In this document: positions 48,224 through 57,838 of the stretch, piece after piece
Numbering within the stretch: the first letter of the stretch is position 1
Layout of the letters: every line of letters begins with the position of its first letter
Source of the DNA: Lachnospiraceae bacterium
Lineage (GTDB): Bacteria; Bacillota; Clostridia; Lachnospirales; Lachnospiraceae
Assembly: GCA_029067205.1 (NCBI GenBank)
Contig: JAIEEY010000078.1
Location: 1-64,000, forward strand
Direction of reading: 5' to 3'
Length of the DNA stretch: 64,000 nt
Notes under the pieces: model-generated
Told to the model about the DNA's origin: nothing
Seen by the model: the letters and a program-made list of their open reading frames with translations, nothing else
The model's database searches: none
Made by a program: the position numbers and the translations under genes

Positions 48224-48663
48224 AATCCCTGTTGGACTTTCCACTTTTAAAAATGACGCCATAGTGAGAAGAGAAAACACCGGAACGATGCACAGCCACA
48301 GAAAGGCATTCTATGAATAAGGCATAAATCAATAGTGGTATTTTCCTCGTTTCACGACCAAGAATACCGTACCAAGTACAAGGGACATAAATTCAGCAAC
48401 TACCACCGAGACCCAAACACCATTCAACCCCCAGATCACAGGAAGGGCAAGGATTGCGACGGTTTGAAAAACCAAAAAACAACAATATTGAGAACAAGGA
48501 GGCATTGATATATGAAAGGATACATTCCCCTGATGGCAAAACTGTTTAAAATTACTTTGTATAAAAATGATGAGTGAGCAATCATTAAAAGTTTTTAAGG
48601 CTTCGAAAGGCTTATTAATAATTGCCTGATATATTGGAAGCGCCAAAGAGGTTGTAATTTGTT
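48224..48663. other. 440-bp gap with decayed sequence
   Basis: No intact gene. Contains the remnant of a MATE efflux gene on the minus strand (listed separately) and AT-rich sequence without recognised signals. A 5'-GGAGG site near 48666 belongs to the ferredoxin gene. Confidence 0.6.
48329..48469 (-). pseudogene. remnant of a MATE-family efflux protein (C-terminus only)
   Basis: About 46 codons translate to FQTVAILALPVIWGLNGVWVSVVVAEFMSL..., matching the last helix pair of MATE transporters (GLNGVW and VAE motif). The rest of the gene is absent and the upstream sequence is unrelated. It marks an old deletion or insertion next to the sugar operon. Confidence 0.65.
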
Positions 48664-48678
48664 ATGGAGGTAATACTT

Positions 48679-48882
48679 GTGAAATCAAAGAAGTATGCTG
48701 TCGTAGATGAAAAACAGTGTGTAGCATGCGGTGAATGTACTTTCTCCTGCAGGAAAGGCGCTGTTTCAATTAAAAATGGATGTTTTGCATTTGTTGACAG
48801 GGATAATTGTGTTGGATGCGGATTGTGCAGTAAAAGCTGTCCTGTTGGATGTATTAAATTAGCTGAGAGTGGGGAAGTGTAA
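48679..48882 (+). CDS. small 2[4Fe-4S] ferredoxin
   Basis: 67 residues from the GTG at 48679, chosen because GGAGG (48666-48670) lies 8 nt before it. Two cluster motifs: C-x-x-C-x-x-C-x-x-x-C (CVACGECTFSC) and the second CVGCGLCSKSCP. Its stop is 2 nt before the start of the Fe-S membrane protein gene, so the two form one operon. It probably passes electrons to or from that membrane protein. Confidence 0.85.
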   Translation: MKSKKYAVVDEKQCVACGECTFSCRKGAVSIKNGCFAFVDRDNCVGCGLCSKSCPVGCIKLAESGEV

Positions 48883-48916
48883 ACATGCGTAGAAAATGGT
48901 ATGATTATCTGTGGAT

Positions 48917-50548
48917 GGTAGTGTAAAATAGTTTGTGTCTTTGGAAAAAATTTCCTCTTTTTTGGTAAGAATAAAGATATGACGATTCTTATCAAAAAGG
49001 AGGATTTTTATGCCAGTAGCAAAGGAACAGATTCGACAGATTATTGCAAATAACAACTTAAGCAGTGTGGCTGATGTTTACGCCCTGCTCAAGGACAGCT
49101 TCAAGGATATTCTTCAGGAACTTATGGAAGCTGAACTTGACGCTTCCCTAGGTTATGAAAAAAATCATAAGGGTGAGCTAAAAACATCTAACAAGCGTAA
49201 TGGCCATTCCCAAAAAACACTCAAAAGCCAGTACGGTGAATTTCAGATAGATGTTCCCAGAGACCGTGACGGGGAATTCGAACCAAAGCTTATCCCCAAA
49301 TATCAAAGGGATATTTCTGGAATCGAAGAAAAGGTGCTGTCCCTCTATGCAAGGGGAATGAGTACAAGGGATATCCATGACCAGATACAAGACCTTTATG
49401 GGATGGAACTGTCCGCAGAAATGGTCAGCAAGATTACGGACAGAATCCTGCCGGAGGTCAGGGAATGGCAGTCACGCCCGTTAAACCCGGTCTATCCTTT
49501 TGTATTTATGGACTGCATCCATTATAAAGTCAGGGAGGACGAACGTATCCTCAGCCGTGCCGCTTATATCGTCCTTGGCGTTACTGCAGAAGGGTATAAG
49601 GATATCCTAAGCATCACTGTGGGAGCCAACGAGACCAGCAAATTCTGGCTGGGTATGCTCAATGACCTGAAAAACCGCGGTGTACAGGATGTGCTGTTCT
49701 TCTGTGTGGATGGGCTGAACGGATTTAAGGAGGCTATAGGGGCGGTCTATCCAAATGCCCAGATACAAAGATGCGTCATCCATATGCTGCGCAACTCTTT
49801 CAAATATGTAAATTACAGTGACCTGAAGAAATTCTCTTCTGATTTTAAAGCTGTATATAATGCCCCAAGTGAAACAGCCGCCCTTGCAGAACTGGAGGCT
49901 GTCAGGGAAACATGGGGTAAAAAATACCCGTATGCACTCAGCAACTGGGATAATAACTGGGAAGATGTCAGTTCCTTTTTCCAGTTTTCAGATGATATCC
50001 GGCGTATTATGTATACGACCAACATCATAGAGGGGTTAAACCGCCAGTATAGGAAGGTTACAAAGACCAAAAGCGTATTTCCAAGTGACAGCGCTTTAGA
50101 AAAGATGCTTTATCTGGCCAGCGGGAATGTGATCAAAAAATGGACGCAGCGTTACAGAAACTGGGACAAGGTATTGAACCAGCTGATTGTTCTTTATGGA
50201 GAACGGCTGACCCAGTATCTGTAAACAGAAAAGCAGGAACGATCCGCCTAACTGCAAAGGTTGTTCCTGCCTTATTCCATCGACATCAACAGTATTGCCA
50301 GAAAACCCCAGCCTTATTCCGGAGACCGGGTGTGGGCAGAGCCCACAAAAACGGGATTACAGTTGATGTCTTATTTGGTATACAAAAAAATCAAAAAAGA
50401 TGTATAATACCCAAATAAATGGCAATACTATTATTAGAAAAGAAAATCGACAACATAAAAGAACTGATTTCCGACAACAAATTTTTACATATCTGATTCA
50501 TATCAAGAAAGATTTTTTATCTATAGACACAAGATTTTTTACATCCTC
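48917..50548 (+). mobile_element. IS256-family insertion sequence
   Basis: 1632 bp. Ends 48917-48940 and 50525-50548 are imperfect inverted repeats (17 of 24 matching, with TGTAAAA and TTGTGTCT shared). CTGTGGAT is duplicated on either side (48909-48916, 50549-50556), the 8-bp duplication expected for IS256. One full transposase gene is inside. About 325 bp follow the transposase within the element, with no gene. Confidence 0.9.
49010..50224 (+). CDS. IS256-family transposase (mutator type)
   Basis: 404 residues, full length for the family. Catalytic DDE: Asp in FVFMDCIHY, Asp in FFCVDGLNGF, Glu in TTNIIEGLNRQYRK. The N-terminal region carries the typical ELDASLGYEKNHKG and KRNGHSQKTL motifs. 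AAAAAGGAGG precedes the ATG. It appears intact, so the element may still be active. Confidence 0.95.
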   Translation: MPVAKEQIRQIIANNNLSSVADVYALLKDSFKDILQELMEAELDASLGYEKNHKGELKTSNKRNGHSQKTLKSQYGEFQIDVPRDRDGEFEPKLIPKYQRDISGIEEKVLSLYARGMSTRDIHDQIQDLYGMELSAEMVSKITDRILPEVREWQSRPLNPVYPFVFMDCIHYKVREDERILSRAAYIVLGVTAEGYKDILSITVGANETSKFWLGMLNDLKNRGVQDVLFFCVDGLNGFKEAIGAVYPNAQIQRCVIHMLRNSFKYVNYSDLKKFSSDFKAVYNAPSETAALAELEAVRETWGKKYPYALSNWDNNWEDVSSFFQFSDDIRRIMYTTNIIEGLNRQYRKVTKTKSVFPSDSALEKMLYLASGNVIKKWTQRYRNWDKVLNQLIVLYGERLTQYL

Positions 50549-51107
50549 CTGTGGATTTGGCCAATACTGTATTTTGCCTTGGGTTTTTTTAATATCCTGT
50601 TTGCATGGCTTGGCATGATTGATTTTTTAGTGCCGCTGATCTTTGCCGTTGCTGCCGGAAACAAAAGTTTTTGCAATCGTTATTGCGGAAGAGGACAGCT
50701 TTTCCGTAAGATTGGGAGTGCATGGAAATGTTCAAGAAATAAACCGACGCCTAAATGGCTGTCATCAAAGTGGTTCCGATATGGTTTTTTGATTTTTTTC
50801 CTTACTATGTTCGGGAATATGGTGTTTCAAACATATCTTGTGGGCGCCGGTGCATCATCATTAAAAGAAGCAGTCAAATTGTTCTGGACATTCAGAGTGC
50901 CTTGGGGCTGGGCGTATTCCGAGGGACTGGTTACTGACTGGATTGCACAGTTCAGTTTTGGTTTTTATAGTCTGATGCTGACATCCACCCTGATCGGTCT
51001 GATTGTGATGGTCTTATATAAGCCGAGGAGCTGGTGTACATTCTGTCCAATGGGAACTATGACTCAGGGAATCTGTAAGCTGAAATATCATGGAAAGGAA
51101 ATATGAG

Positions 51108-51569
51108 ATGGGAAGACTGAAAGAACTGCGGAAATATGTGGACGGTGAACTTAACAAAATGGAAGATGAGGATGAGAGGAATTCCGCAATCGTACACCTT
51201 TACGGAGTTTCTCTTGCTGCTACGATGATAGCCAAAAAAAGAGGTCTTGATCCGGAAATCGCCTCAATGGCGGCGATGCTGCATGATTTTCATGCCTATA
51301 AGACTGGTTCTTACGACGATCATGCACATAAAGGTGCAGACCTTGCGAGGGAGATATTGGGAAAGCTTAAATTGACGGATGATGTAGAGACGGAGCTGAT
51401 CTGCTCAGCTATATATCATCACAGTGACAAGCTGGTTACGGACGATCCAATGGACGAGGTTCTGAAGGATGCGGATGTCATCCTTCATTGCATGAATGAT
51501 CTGTCAAAGGCGATAAAGGAGGAGGAACAGGCGCGATTCGAGAATCTGTGCGCTGAGTTTGGTATATAA
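51108..51569 (+). CDS. HD-domain phosphohydrolase-like protein
   Basis: 153 residues from the ATG at 51108, preceded by GGAAAGG; the upstream Fe-S gene stops at 51106. HD motif AAMLHDFHAY with an upstream His in IVHLYGV and a later His pair (IYHHSDK). Members hydrolyse nucleotide phosphates or related esters. It forms the third gene of the ferredoxin operon. Substrate unknown. Confidence 0.75.
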   Translation: MGRLKELRKYVDGELNKMEDEDERNSAIVHLYGVSLAATMIAKKRGLDPEIASMAAMLHDFHAYKTGSYDDHAHKGADLAREILGKLKLTDDVETELICSAIYHHSDKLVTDDPMDEVLKDADVILHCMNDLSKAIKEEEQARFENLCAEFGI

Positions 51570-51618
51570 TGTGATATAGATACGTTTTCTGCTCTTTAGC
51601 TGAGAAGAATGTAATGTT

Positions 51619-52710
51619 GTGTACGCAATCTTAAATGAATTTAGCGATAAGCTTGGTTTAAGCGGCAGATTTTCGTTTGATGAGGCTGCGGGTGAAAGCT
51701 TTAAAGATTGCCTGAAGGAAATAGATGAGCGTTTCAATCAGAAGAAATTATATTCTCTTGATGCAAAGATGTCGAAATTCCTCGGAAATGTATTTCAATG
51801 GCTGGGGTACAGTTCGGAATATGCAGATTGGTGTGATGAAAATGACAGAGGGGTAGAAGACCGTCTTGCCGTTGTGCTTTCCATATTGAAGAAGACTTTC
51901 CCAAAAAGTAATAGAGAATATTCTGCAGAGGAGCTTACGTTTTATGGAATGATCCTTCATTGTGCAAGCGCAATGACGTGCAATTCGTCTTGGCTGGCTG
52001 AAACGCTCAGGACATTGGCTTATGGAGAATCTGGGACATTTTATTATGATGAATTTCCGCCGATGTTTCATCCGGAGGATGTGCAGGTCAAGGCTGGCAG
52101 ACCAGGGAATGTTAAGACAGAAAGACAGGTAAAGGAATATGCAGAACCTGCCGGAACAAATGAATGCAGGCATGATGAGTCTGTGCTCTTTGAGGAAGTG
52201 GATAAATTACGCCGTAAAGTTCACAAGCTTGAATCGGATAATAGTAGTCTGCGTGCCAGTCTAACTGAGAAAAGAAGGCTTGAAGAGGAATTAAAAGATA
52301 TCAGAAAACAGCTGGAGGCATCGAACCATGAGCTGGCAGTGCTTAGAAATTATGTGTATAATTTGACAGAAAGCGATAATCCCATAACAGATAAGACGAT
52401 TGAAAGTATGAAGGAGTCGATTGCCGGTTACCGGATCGTTATAGTGGGCGGACATTCCAATTGGTTATCGAAGATGAAGAAAGAATTCCCGAACTGGATA
52501 TTTATCAATCCAAAGGCCAGTGGATCGACAGATGTTTCGATTGTTGACAAAGCGGATTATGTCTATTTCTTTACTGATACTATTAGCCACTCGAAATATT
52601 ATCAATTCATGAATGTAATACGTGAGAGAAAAATAAACTTCGGCTATATTCATGGAGTAAATATAGAAAAGAATATCCGGGATATTTATGTGGACTTTGA
52701 AGAAGATTAG
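51619..52710 (+). CDS. coiled-coil protein with C-terminal DUF2325-like domain
   Basis: 363 residues, GTG start after GAGAAG. An N-terminal globular part leads to a coiled coil (about 190-250). The last ~95 residues match DUF2325: VIVGGHSNWLSKM and a DKADYVYFFTDTISHSKYY segment, with GGH and isHs signatures. The fold is Rossmann-like. Role unknown; it follows the HD gene and is probably the last gene of the ferredoxin cluster, as a terminator follows. Confidence 0.7.
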   Translation: MYAILNEFSDKLGLSGRFSFDEAAGESFKDCLKEIDERFNQKKLYSLDAKMSKFLGNVFQWLGYSSEYADWCDENDRGVEDRLAVVLSILKKTFPKSNREYSAEELTFYGMILHCASAMTCNSSWLAETLRTLAYGESGTFYYDEFPPMFHPEDVQVKAGRPGNVKTERQVKEYAEPAGTNECRHDESVLFEEVDKLRRKVHKLESDNSSLRASLTEKRRLEEELKDIRKQLEASNHELAVLRNYVYNLTESDNPITDKTIESMKESIAGYRIVIVGGHSNWLSKMKKEFPNWIFINPKASGSTDVSIVDKADYVYFFTDTISHSKYYQFMNVIRERKINFGYIHGVNIEKNIRDIYVDFEED

Positions 52711-52748
52711 TCTTGCATAAATGGAATAAAGATGGATTATCATACAAA

Positions 52749-52793
52749 AAGGTGTATCGTGACGAAGTGAAAACTTCTGATATGATACACCTT
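52749..52793 (+). terminator. hairpin terminator after the DUF2325-like gene
   Basis: AAGGTGTATC (52749-52758) pairs with GATACACCTT (52784-52793), with a further inner GAAGT-GAAAA-CTTC hairpin, followed by ATTTGTG. It lies 38 bp after the stop codon. Confidence 0.65.
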
Positions 52794-54206
52794 ATTTGTG
52801 TTGGATTAGAGAGCGTTGGTCAATTCTGTCCCTTGTTCGTATAGACAAAAAGTGATAAAATATTACAAAGTATTCATACATGAAATGACAATAGTAGTAA
52901 CAATAGGACCCAAGAATGGATTTTGTTAAAAGCCAAACACGGCAATAGGAAAAGAATGAAAGATAATCAGGAGTTATCTATCGAATTGTAAACATAAAGG
53001 CATCATAAAATGACATTTTCCTTTTGACTCAATTCACTTGCGATATCATACTATACTGTAGCAAAGTGTACCAGTTGATCAGGAAGTATCCTTACTGGTT
53101 TGGGGTAAAATGAATTCATATTTTTACACGGAGGCATGCCATTTCAAAATCTACTAGAAAGTTTCAAAATACTTTTGTCATATATTAGATACACCAGTTT
53201 ACAACATTTTAACGATTTGCTTTTTCAAGACATCTTGAATAAAGTAGCTTTAATTTGTTCTACTGATTTTTCTGCGTTTCGAGGTTTACTCCCAAAGTGG
53301 TAAATAATATTTTGTGCTCAAATTTTAGTTTTTTAGCAGGTCAAATATAGTATCCTATAACAAAATTTGCACCTTGTAAATTAGAAAAAGCTGTATTTTC
53401 AAGGATTCTGATAGCAGAATCGATGTCTGAACAAAAATATAAAAAAGTTGTAAAGTGGTGTATTAGATACTTAAAAATGAAATTTTGGTTCTGGCTTGTC
53501 TAGGCTAGGATAAGTACCTGATAATCATTTTCAGAATCTCATAGCTCATGGCGAAAAGGGTTGTCCCCGTCCAAGAGATGCGTCTTGCAGCTCTTGATTT
53601 CGGCAAAGTCTTTTAGATGAGGACACTCACGGTGAAGGATTACCTTATCAAGAGCCATATCATGATCATTTTTGCAAGCATATGGGACATCAGACAAGGA
53701 AATGTGACAACTAAGGAAACTCTAGGCGATAGAGGTAAACGGCCTAAGTATCGGGACGGAGAGCGGTGATAATAACACTCTTGCACTAGTAGGCAAGGGA
53801 TAGATTTCTAAAACAATAAAAGATTGAAGGGATGCTACATTTTAGACATAAATACAAGGTATTGAGGGAGGTAGTCTGCCAATTTCTTGAATAATAGGCA
53901 TTGTCATATACCTCATGATATGTTGTCATATTCATATCTGGCGATAAAACGTAGCATCCATATCCGCATAGATACCTCATGATATGTTGTCATATTCATA
54001 TCAGTAGGCGGTAATGAAGTACCGCTTTGGTTATTATACCTTAAGCGTTTTTTGCACCCAAAATTAAAAAGATGGCAGCTCAAGTTTATCTATTTTATCT
54101 CTTGAGTCATTTGTGCTGGTGAGAAAATTTATCAAGAACGAAAAAGAAATTACGGATACAGAAATCGTTTAGTGAAAGTGGGGTGATTTTCAAAAATTTC
54201 ATTTTA
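52794..54206. other. 1.4-kb AT-rich region without a recognisable gene
   Basis: No open frame has protein-like composition and a ribosome binding site. Fragments near 53530-53770 read in one + frame as LDEDTHGEGLPYQEPYHDHF and may be a decayed gene, but it was not identified. A 31-bp direct repeat lies at 53908-54002. Confidence 0.6.
53908..54002. repeat. 31-bp direct repeat, two copies 64 bp apart
   Basis: ATACCTCATGATATG...CATATC is identical at 53908-53938 and 53972-54002. Each copy contains the palindrome-like CATGATATG...CATATTCATAT. The spacer contains GTAGCATCC, which is inverted relative to GGATGCTAC at about 53831. Possible remains of a mobile-element end or a regulator binding array. 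Confidence 0.7.
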
Positions 54207-54226
54207 CCGCAAAATTGCTTTTGCGG
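54207..54226 (+). promoter_or_regulatory. perfect hairpin just before the ribosome binding site of the membrane module
   Basis: CCGCAAAA-TTGC-TTTTGCGG, an 8-bp stem with 4-nt loop, ends 4 nt before AAGGAGAG. In mRNA it would place a stable hairpin at the translation start region and could control or stabilise the transcript. Confidence 0.55.
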
Positions 54227-54246
54227 CAGAAAGGAGAGTAGAATTA

Positions 54247-55680
54247 ATGAAAAATGAGACAAAATTGCGTATCGTATCTTTGACACTCCCATGCCTTTTA
54301 ACCGTAATTTTTTCCACCATTTACTCTTTGGGAATATGGTCGTTGTTTCAGCTTGTTAATGTTAATATTTTATGTACTGCACTCATTGCTTTAGAGTTGG
54401 CGCAAGCATTTACGGAGAGGATCAACACATGGAAGGTGTGCGGTTTTGTTGGTTCTAGTGCCATCAGCGGAATTGCCTCAGCACTCAATGTTCTTAATAA
54501 TATCCAAAACGAAACATTTATTTTGCGGCAGTTGTCCCTCTGGGGGTGGCTGTGGATTGGGCTGTTAGTTACGTGTGTAATTGCTTTGTTAGTAATTCTT
54601 ATCCGTATCCTTCGCTGGAATCAGGAGCAATGGGAAGAGATTCGTAAGTGGCGGCAGGATTACAGAAAAGAACAGATGGAAGCTCGGCGAAAGTTGAGAA
54701 TTTCAAGGAAGGAATATATGCAGGAGTTGTTAAAAGAGAAGGCTACTGCAAAAATTAGCAAACAAAAGGATCAGGCAGATAAAGATAGTATAGTCCGAGA
54801 TCAAAAACACGAACAATGGATGGAACGTCATAAAGATAGGGAGAAACATTGGGAAAGCACGAAAACCTCGGTTTTAGAGTATACAAAGTTCTTGAGTGCA
54901 TTTGTGGCATCCATTATGATGGCACTCTTATTTATGGTTATCCCATGTTCTGGAACCCTCCAATCTGTTGCATTTAGTTGGTTTGACGCTGTAGGCGCGT
55001 TGGCATCTTTAATCAATATTATCCCGCTGGATGATGATAAAGGATTTTTCCAGGCATTTGCAAACTATACAATTTTTTATATATTCCTTATCGTTGCAAT
55101 CTGGTTACTTATATTTTTTTGCCGATATATTTATAAAATCCTTACAAATAGTCGAAAAGAGGAGAGAGAAGAAAATAGTTCAGAAAGCAAAAATTTACTT
55201 GAGGAATATGATACCGCAATTGCTGTCTTGACTGTATTTACTGCTTTTATGTTCGCATTAGGAACTAGTAAATCTCCCTTCATTGATCTTACAGATAAGT
55301 GGACTACTTTATTTACAGTTATTTTGTTTATCTTGGTTATCTTTGTGTCTGTTGAAATTGTGCGGCTTGTTGTAGAGCAAATTGGGCAGAAAAATTCGCT
55401 ATTAAAACAACTTGTTCGCCTAATTTTTGTGGCGACATTAGAGTTCTTAACTGGCTTGCTTTTAGGAGTCATTATCAATTTCCAAATTGAAAAAGTCTTA
55501 TCATCACTATTCACTATAGTATTTCCCCAAAAGGAACTTTCTTTTGCAATCAAAGTACAAGAGAAGTTCAACGAAATGTTCGACAAGGAGTTAAGAGATA
55601 ATAGCTACGATGGCGATGATATTTTTACACCACCATGTTTCTCAAAAAAACATATTTGGAGGAGGTATTACAAGAAATGA
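54247..55680 (+). CDS. multi-pass membrane protein with cytoplasmic coiled coil, unknown (module gene 1)
   Basis: 477 residues. Four N-terminal helices lie within about 10-120, then a very basic/acidic coiled coil (about 125-205) rich in Lys, Arg, Glu and Gln, then about five more helices (near 215, 280, 325, 355 and 400). The C-terminus is polar. AAGGAGAG precedes the ATG. It overlaps the next gene by ATGA, so the two are translationally coupled. No family recognised; the topology (helices-coil-helices) suggests a membrane sensor or complex scaffold. Confidence 0.6.
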   Translation: MKNETKLRIVSLTLPCLLTVIFSTIYSLGIWSLFQLVNVNILCTALIALELAQAFTERINTWKVCGFVGSSAISGIASALNVLNNIQNETFILRQLSLWGWLWIGLLVTCVIALLVILIRILRWNQEQWEEIRKWRQDYRKEQMEARRKLRISRKEYMQELLKEKATAKISKQKDQADKDSIVRDQKHEQWMERHKDREKHWESTKTSVLEYTKFLSAFVASIMMALLFMVIPCSGTLQSVAFSWFDAVGALASLINIIPLDDDKGFFQAFANYTIFYIFLIVAIWLLIFFCRYIYKILTNSRKEEREENSSESKNLLEEYDTAIAVLTVFTAFMFALGTSKSPFIDLTDKWTTLFTVILFILVIFVSVEIVRLVVEQIGQKNSLLKQLVRLIFVATLEFLTGLLLGVIINFQIEKVLSSLFTIVFPQKELSFAIKVQEKFNEMFDKELRDNSYDGDDIFTPPCFSKKHIWRRYYKK

Positions 55681-57800
55681 AAAGCAATCAACAACATAAC
55701 AGCGGTGTTTTAACCTTGCTTCGTATTTGCACGTTTCTGTTAGCTGCCGTCTCCTTCTGGGCTACAGCTCAGGGAATGAAAGAGTACACTTTCCCTGATA
55801 ACTGGCAGGCTTATGCAGCTTCCCTTGGAATACAGGGACTGCTCTTAGGATTAAATTTTTCGTTTTTTAAATTCTGGGACAGATGTCAAGCGAATTACCA
55901 CAAGGTAGTATTATTGATTCTCACTTTTGTTGTCCTGTTTTGTTCATCTTGGTTCAGTTACCTTTATATTGCTAAGCAGGCTTATGACCAATCTTGGGAT
56001 ACCGAGAGTAGACTTTTGGCGCAAGATGCCTATCGGAGTGAACTTTTTGCCGCAGATGCATATCTTGAGCAGTATGGTGAGGAAATGGAGCAATCATTGA
56101 CAGACCAAATTGTAGCATTATATGCCCAAGCAACAGAGATGGATTCCGATAAGGTGGACATTGCGGGGAACCTAGATTGGGTTATTGAAAGAAGTATCTA
56201 TGCCCAGAACGATTTTGCCGCCAAAGATATTATGTTGTCGATTATTGATGCCATGGAACAGGCTACGGCAGAGAACACTGCACAAGATGCGCGACAGCAA
56301 TCAGCAGAAATCATTGAATCCATGCAGACTGCTTTACAAAACGCTATCTCATCATTGGATACACAAATTGCTGATGCAGATGCGAGCGTTACGCGGGCAG
56401 AAAATTCCTTGATAAGTGCACAGAATAGAATGAATAATGCCCCAGCAGGTACAGATTTAACACCCTATCAAAATGCCGTGAACACTGCAGCGAGAGCATA
56501 TGACGCAAGCATTACACGACAGAGTGAACTTGTAAAACAACGGCAGGATTATCAAAATGCTCTTCAGCGTACAGTTTATTATGCTAGCGTTTTAGGGATG
56601 TCCGAAGAAGGTGTATCCAGTTACTTTGTGGGGGCAAATCTTCGAGAAATTCAGCGGGAATTGTTTGGAAGCAATCCTGATTCTGATAGGATGATGGCGT
56701 TAGCAACGGAGATTTTTGACCGTTTACAAAGTGCTGTTGATTTGGAGGTAGATGAAACTGGGAACAACAACTATCAAACATTCTTGGCGAACATGAATCA
56801 GTTTGTGCGGTTTGTTGAAAACTACCGTTCCATAAAAGAACTTGATTCTGAGATTCAAGGATTGACTGATGAGTTGTCTAACGGAATGATTCTTTCAGTG
56901 AATGAGAACAATTCTAACTGGAAAGCATCTTGGAGGAAACAGTTCAATGACTTGAAATCAAAAATCAGTGGTTTGCCGATATACACCTTGACAGGTAATA
57001 ATGCGACACTGGAATCTTTTGACCGTGCTGCGTCAACACGTCGACTAGACAATGCAACACGTAATTACCTCACGGAGCACAATCCAGCGCAACAGGGATT
57101 GGTGTACTTATACAGTCCCTATCGTGAAATTGCAATTTTTTCACTTTTCATTGCGCTTTTATTAGATATTGCTGCATTTGTCACAGGTTTCATTATTGAT
57201 AGGTCAGACGAGGCTGATTCAGATTTCAAGCAAGAAAACACAGGGAATTATAGTGGTAATATCGGCGTGGCATATGCACCACCTAAGAAAGAGTCAGTCT
57301 GGGATATGGATCAGACTTTGAACTGGAACGCTATACCACCTCTAAATAGGTATACATTTCTAACCGGCGACCATCAATACTTAGATGGAACTATGACCTA
57401 CAAAGCTATCGAAAATGGAAAGGTTGTAGAAGTGGATTACCCCGATTCAAAGTTGCAGACAGGTTTCTATTACTGGAAAGACAGTAGCATTTATCAGGTT
57501 TGCCCTGCTGAGCTTCGCTATAAAGGCACTCCTGGTGGACCAGAGGACGGTGTTTATGAAAATGCCATTCTTCGATATGAAGATCAGCTTTTGATTATCG
57601 TTCAAAATACAGAGGGTAAACACTTAGGAACCGTTGATCCATACACGCCTGTATATTATTTATCAAAAGATGCATATGATTCTTTTCCGGCTAAAGAAAT
57701 TCAGAATGCGCAAGGTAGCAGGATTGTTATTAGTTTAAACAAAACTGGGACGCGAATCATAGCGATTTATGTAATCAAAGAGAAAGAGCCTTCAATATAA
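55677..57800 (+). CDS. membrane protein with long coiled-coil loop and C-terminal soluble domain, unknown (module gene 2)
   Basis: 707 residues from the ATG at 55677, which overlaps the preceding stop and has GGAGG 11 nt upstream; a longer frame from 55635 lacks a site. About three N-terminal helices (residues 10-120) precede a ~350-residue largely helical segment rich in Gln, Ala and Asp with coiled-coil heptads. One helix follows at about 495-515, then a ~190-residue soluble domain with many aromatic residues. The architecture pairs with gene 1. Not recognised. Confidence 0.6.
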   Translation: MKSNQQHNSGVLTLLRICTFLLAAVSFWATAQGMKEYTFPDNWQAYAASLGIQGLLLGLNFSFFKFWDRCQANYHKVVLLILTFVVLFCSSWFSYLYIAKQAYDQSWDTESRLLAQDAYRSELFAADAYLEQYGEEMEQSLTDQIVALYAQATEMDSDKVDIAGNLDWVIERSIYAQNDFAAKDIMLSIIDAMEQATAENTAQDARQQSAEIIESMQTALQNAISSLDTQIADADASVTRAENSLISAQNRMNNAPAGTDLTPYQNAVNTAARAYDASITRQSELVKQRQDYQNALQRTVYYASVLGMSEEGVSSYFVGANLREIQRELFGSNPDSDRMMALATEIFDRLQSAVDLEVDETGNNNYQTFLANMNQFVRFVENYRSIKELDSEIQGLTDELSNGMILSVNENNSNWKASWRKQFNDLKSKISGLPIYTLTGNNATLESFDRAASTRRLDNATRNYLTEHNPAQQGLVYLYSPYREIAIFSLFIALLLDIAAFVTGFIIDRSDEADSDFKQENTGNYSGNIGVAYAPPKKESVWDMDQTLNWNAIPPLNRYTFLTGDHQYLDGTMTYKAIENGKVVEVDYPDSKLQTGFYYWKDSSIYQVCPAELRYKGTPGGPEDGVYENAILRYEDQLLIIVQNTEGKHLGTVDPYTPVYYLSKDAYDSFPAKEIQNAQGSRIVISLNKTGTRIIAIYVIKEKEPSI

Positions 57801-57838
57801 CATCTGTTGTTGACCAAAATAGATGTTATATTGAAGGC
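57788..57838 (+). terminator. 18-bp perfect inverted repeat at the end of the membrane module
   Basis: 57788-57805 pairs perfectly with 57821-57838 across a 15-nt loop and spans the stop codon of the preceding gene. No T-run follows, so it may be a terminator, an RNA-stabilising hairpin or a regulator site. Confidence 0.5.

Larger units (their letters stand above)
48885..51106 (+). pseudogene. NapH/NosR-like 4Fe-4S membrane protein, split by the IS256-family element
   Basis: The first codons (MRRKWYDYLW) lie at 48885-48916 after GGGGAAG; the remainder resumes at 50557 and ends at 51106. Joining the halves through the shared 8-bp duplication reads MRRKWYDYLWIWPILYFALG in frame. The product would be ~195 residues with several helices and Cys motifs CNRYCGRGQ and CTFCPMGT typical of NapH/NosR/RdxA-like proteins. 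The downstream part still has an open frame from near 50470, so a truncated product could be made. Confidence 0.8.

Noticed and set aside
50140..50618. short open frames in the tail of the IS256 element
   Set aside because: They lack ribosome binding sites and recognisable motifs; this is the 3' non-coding end of the element.
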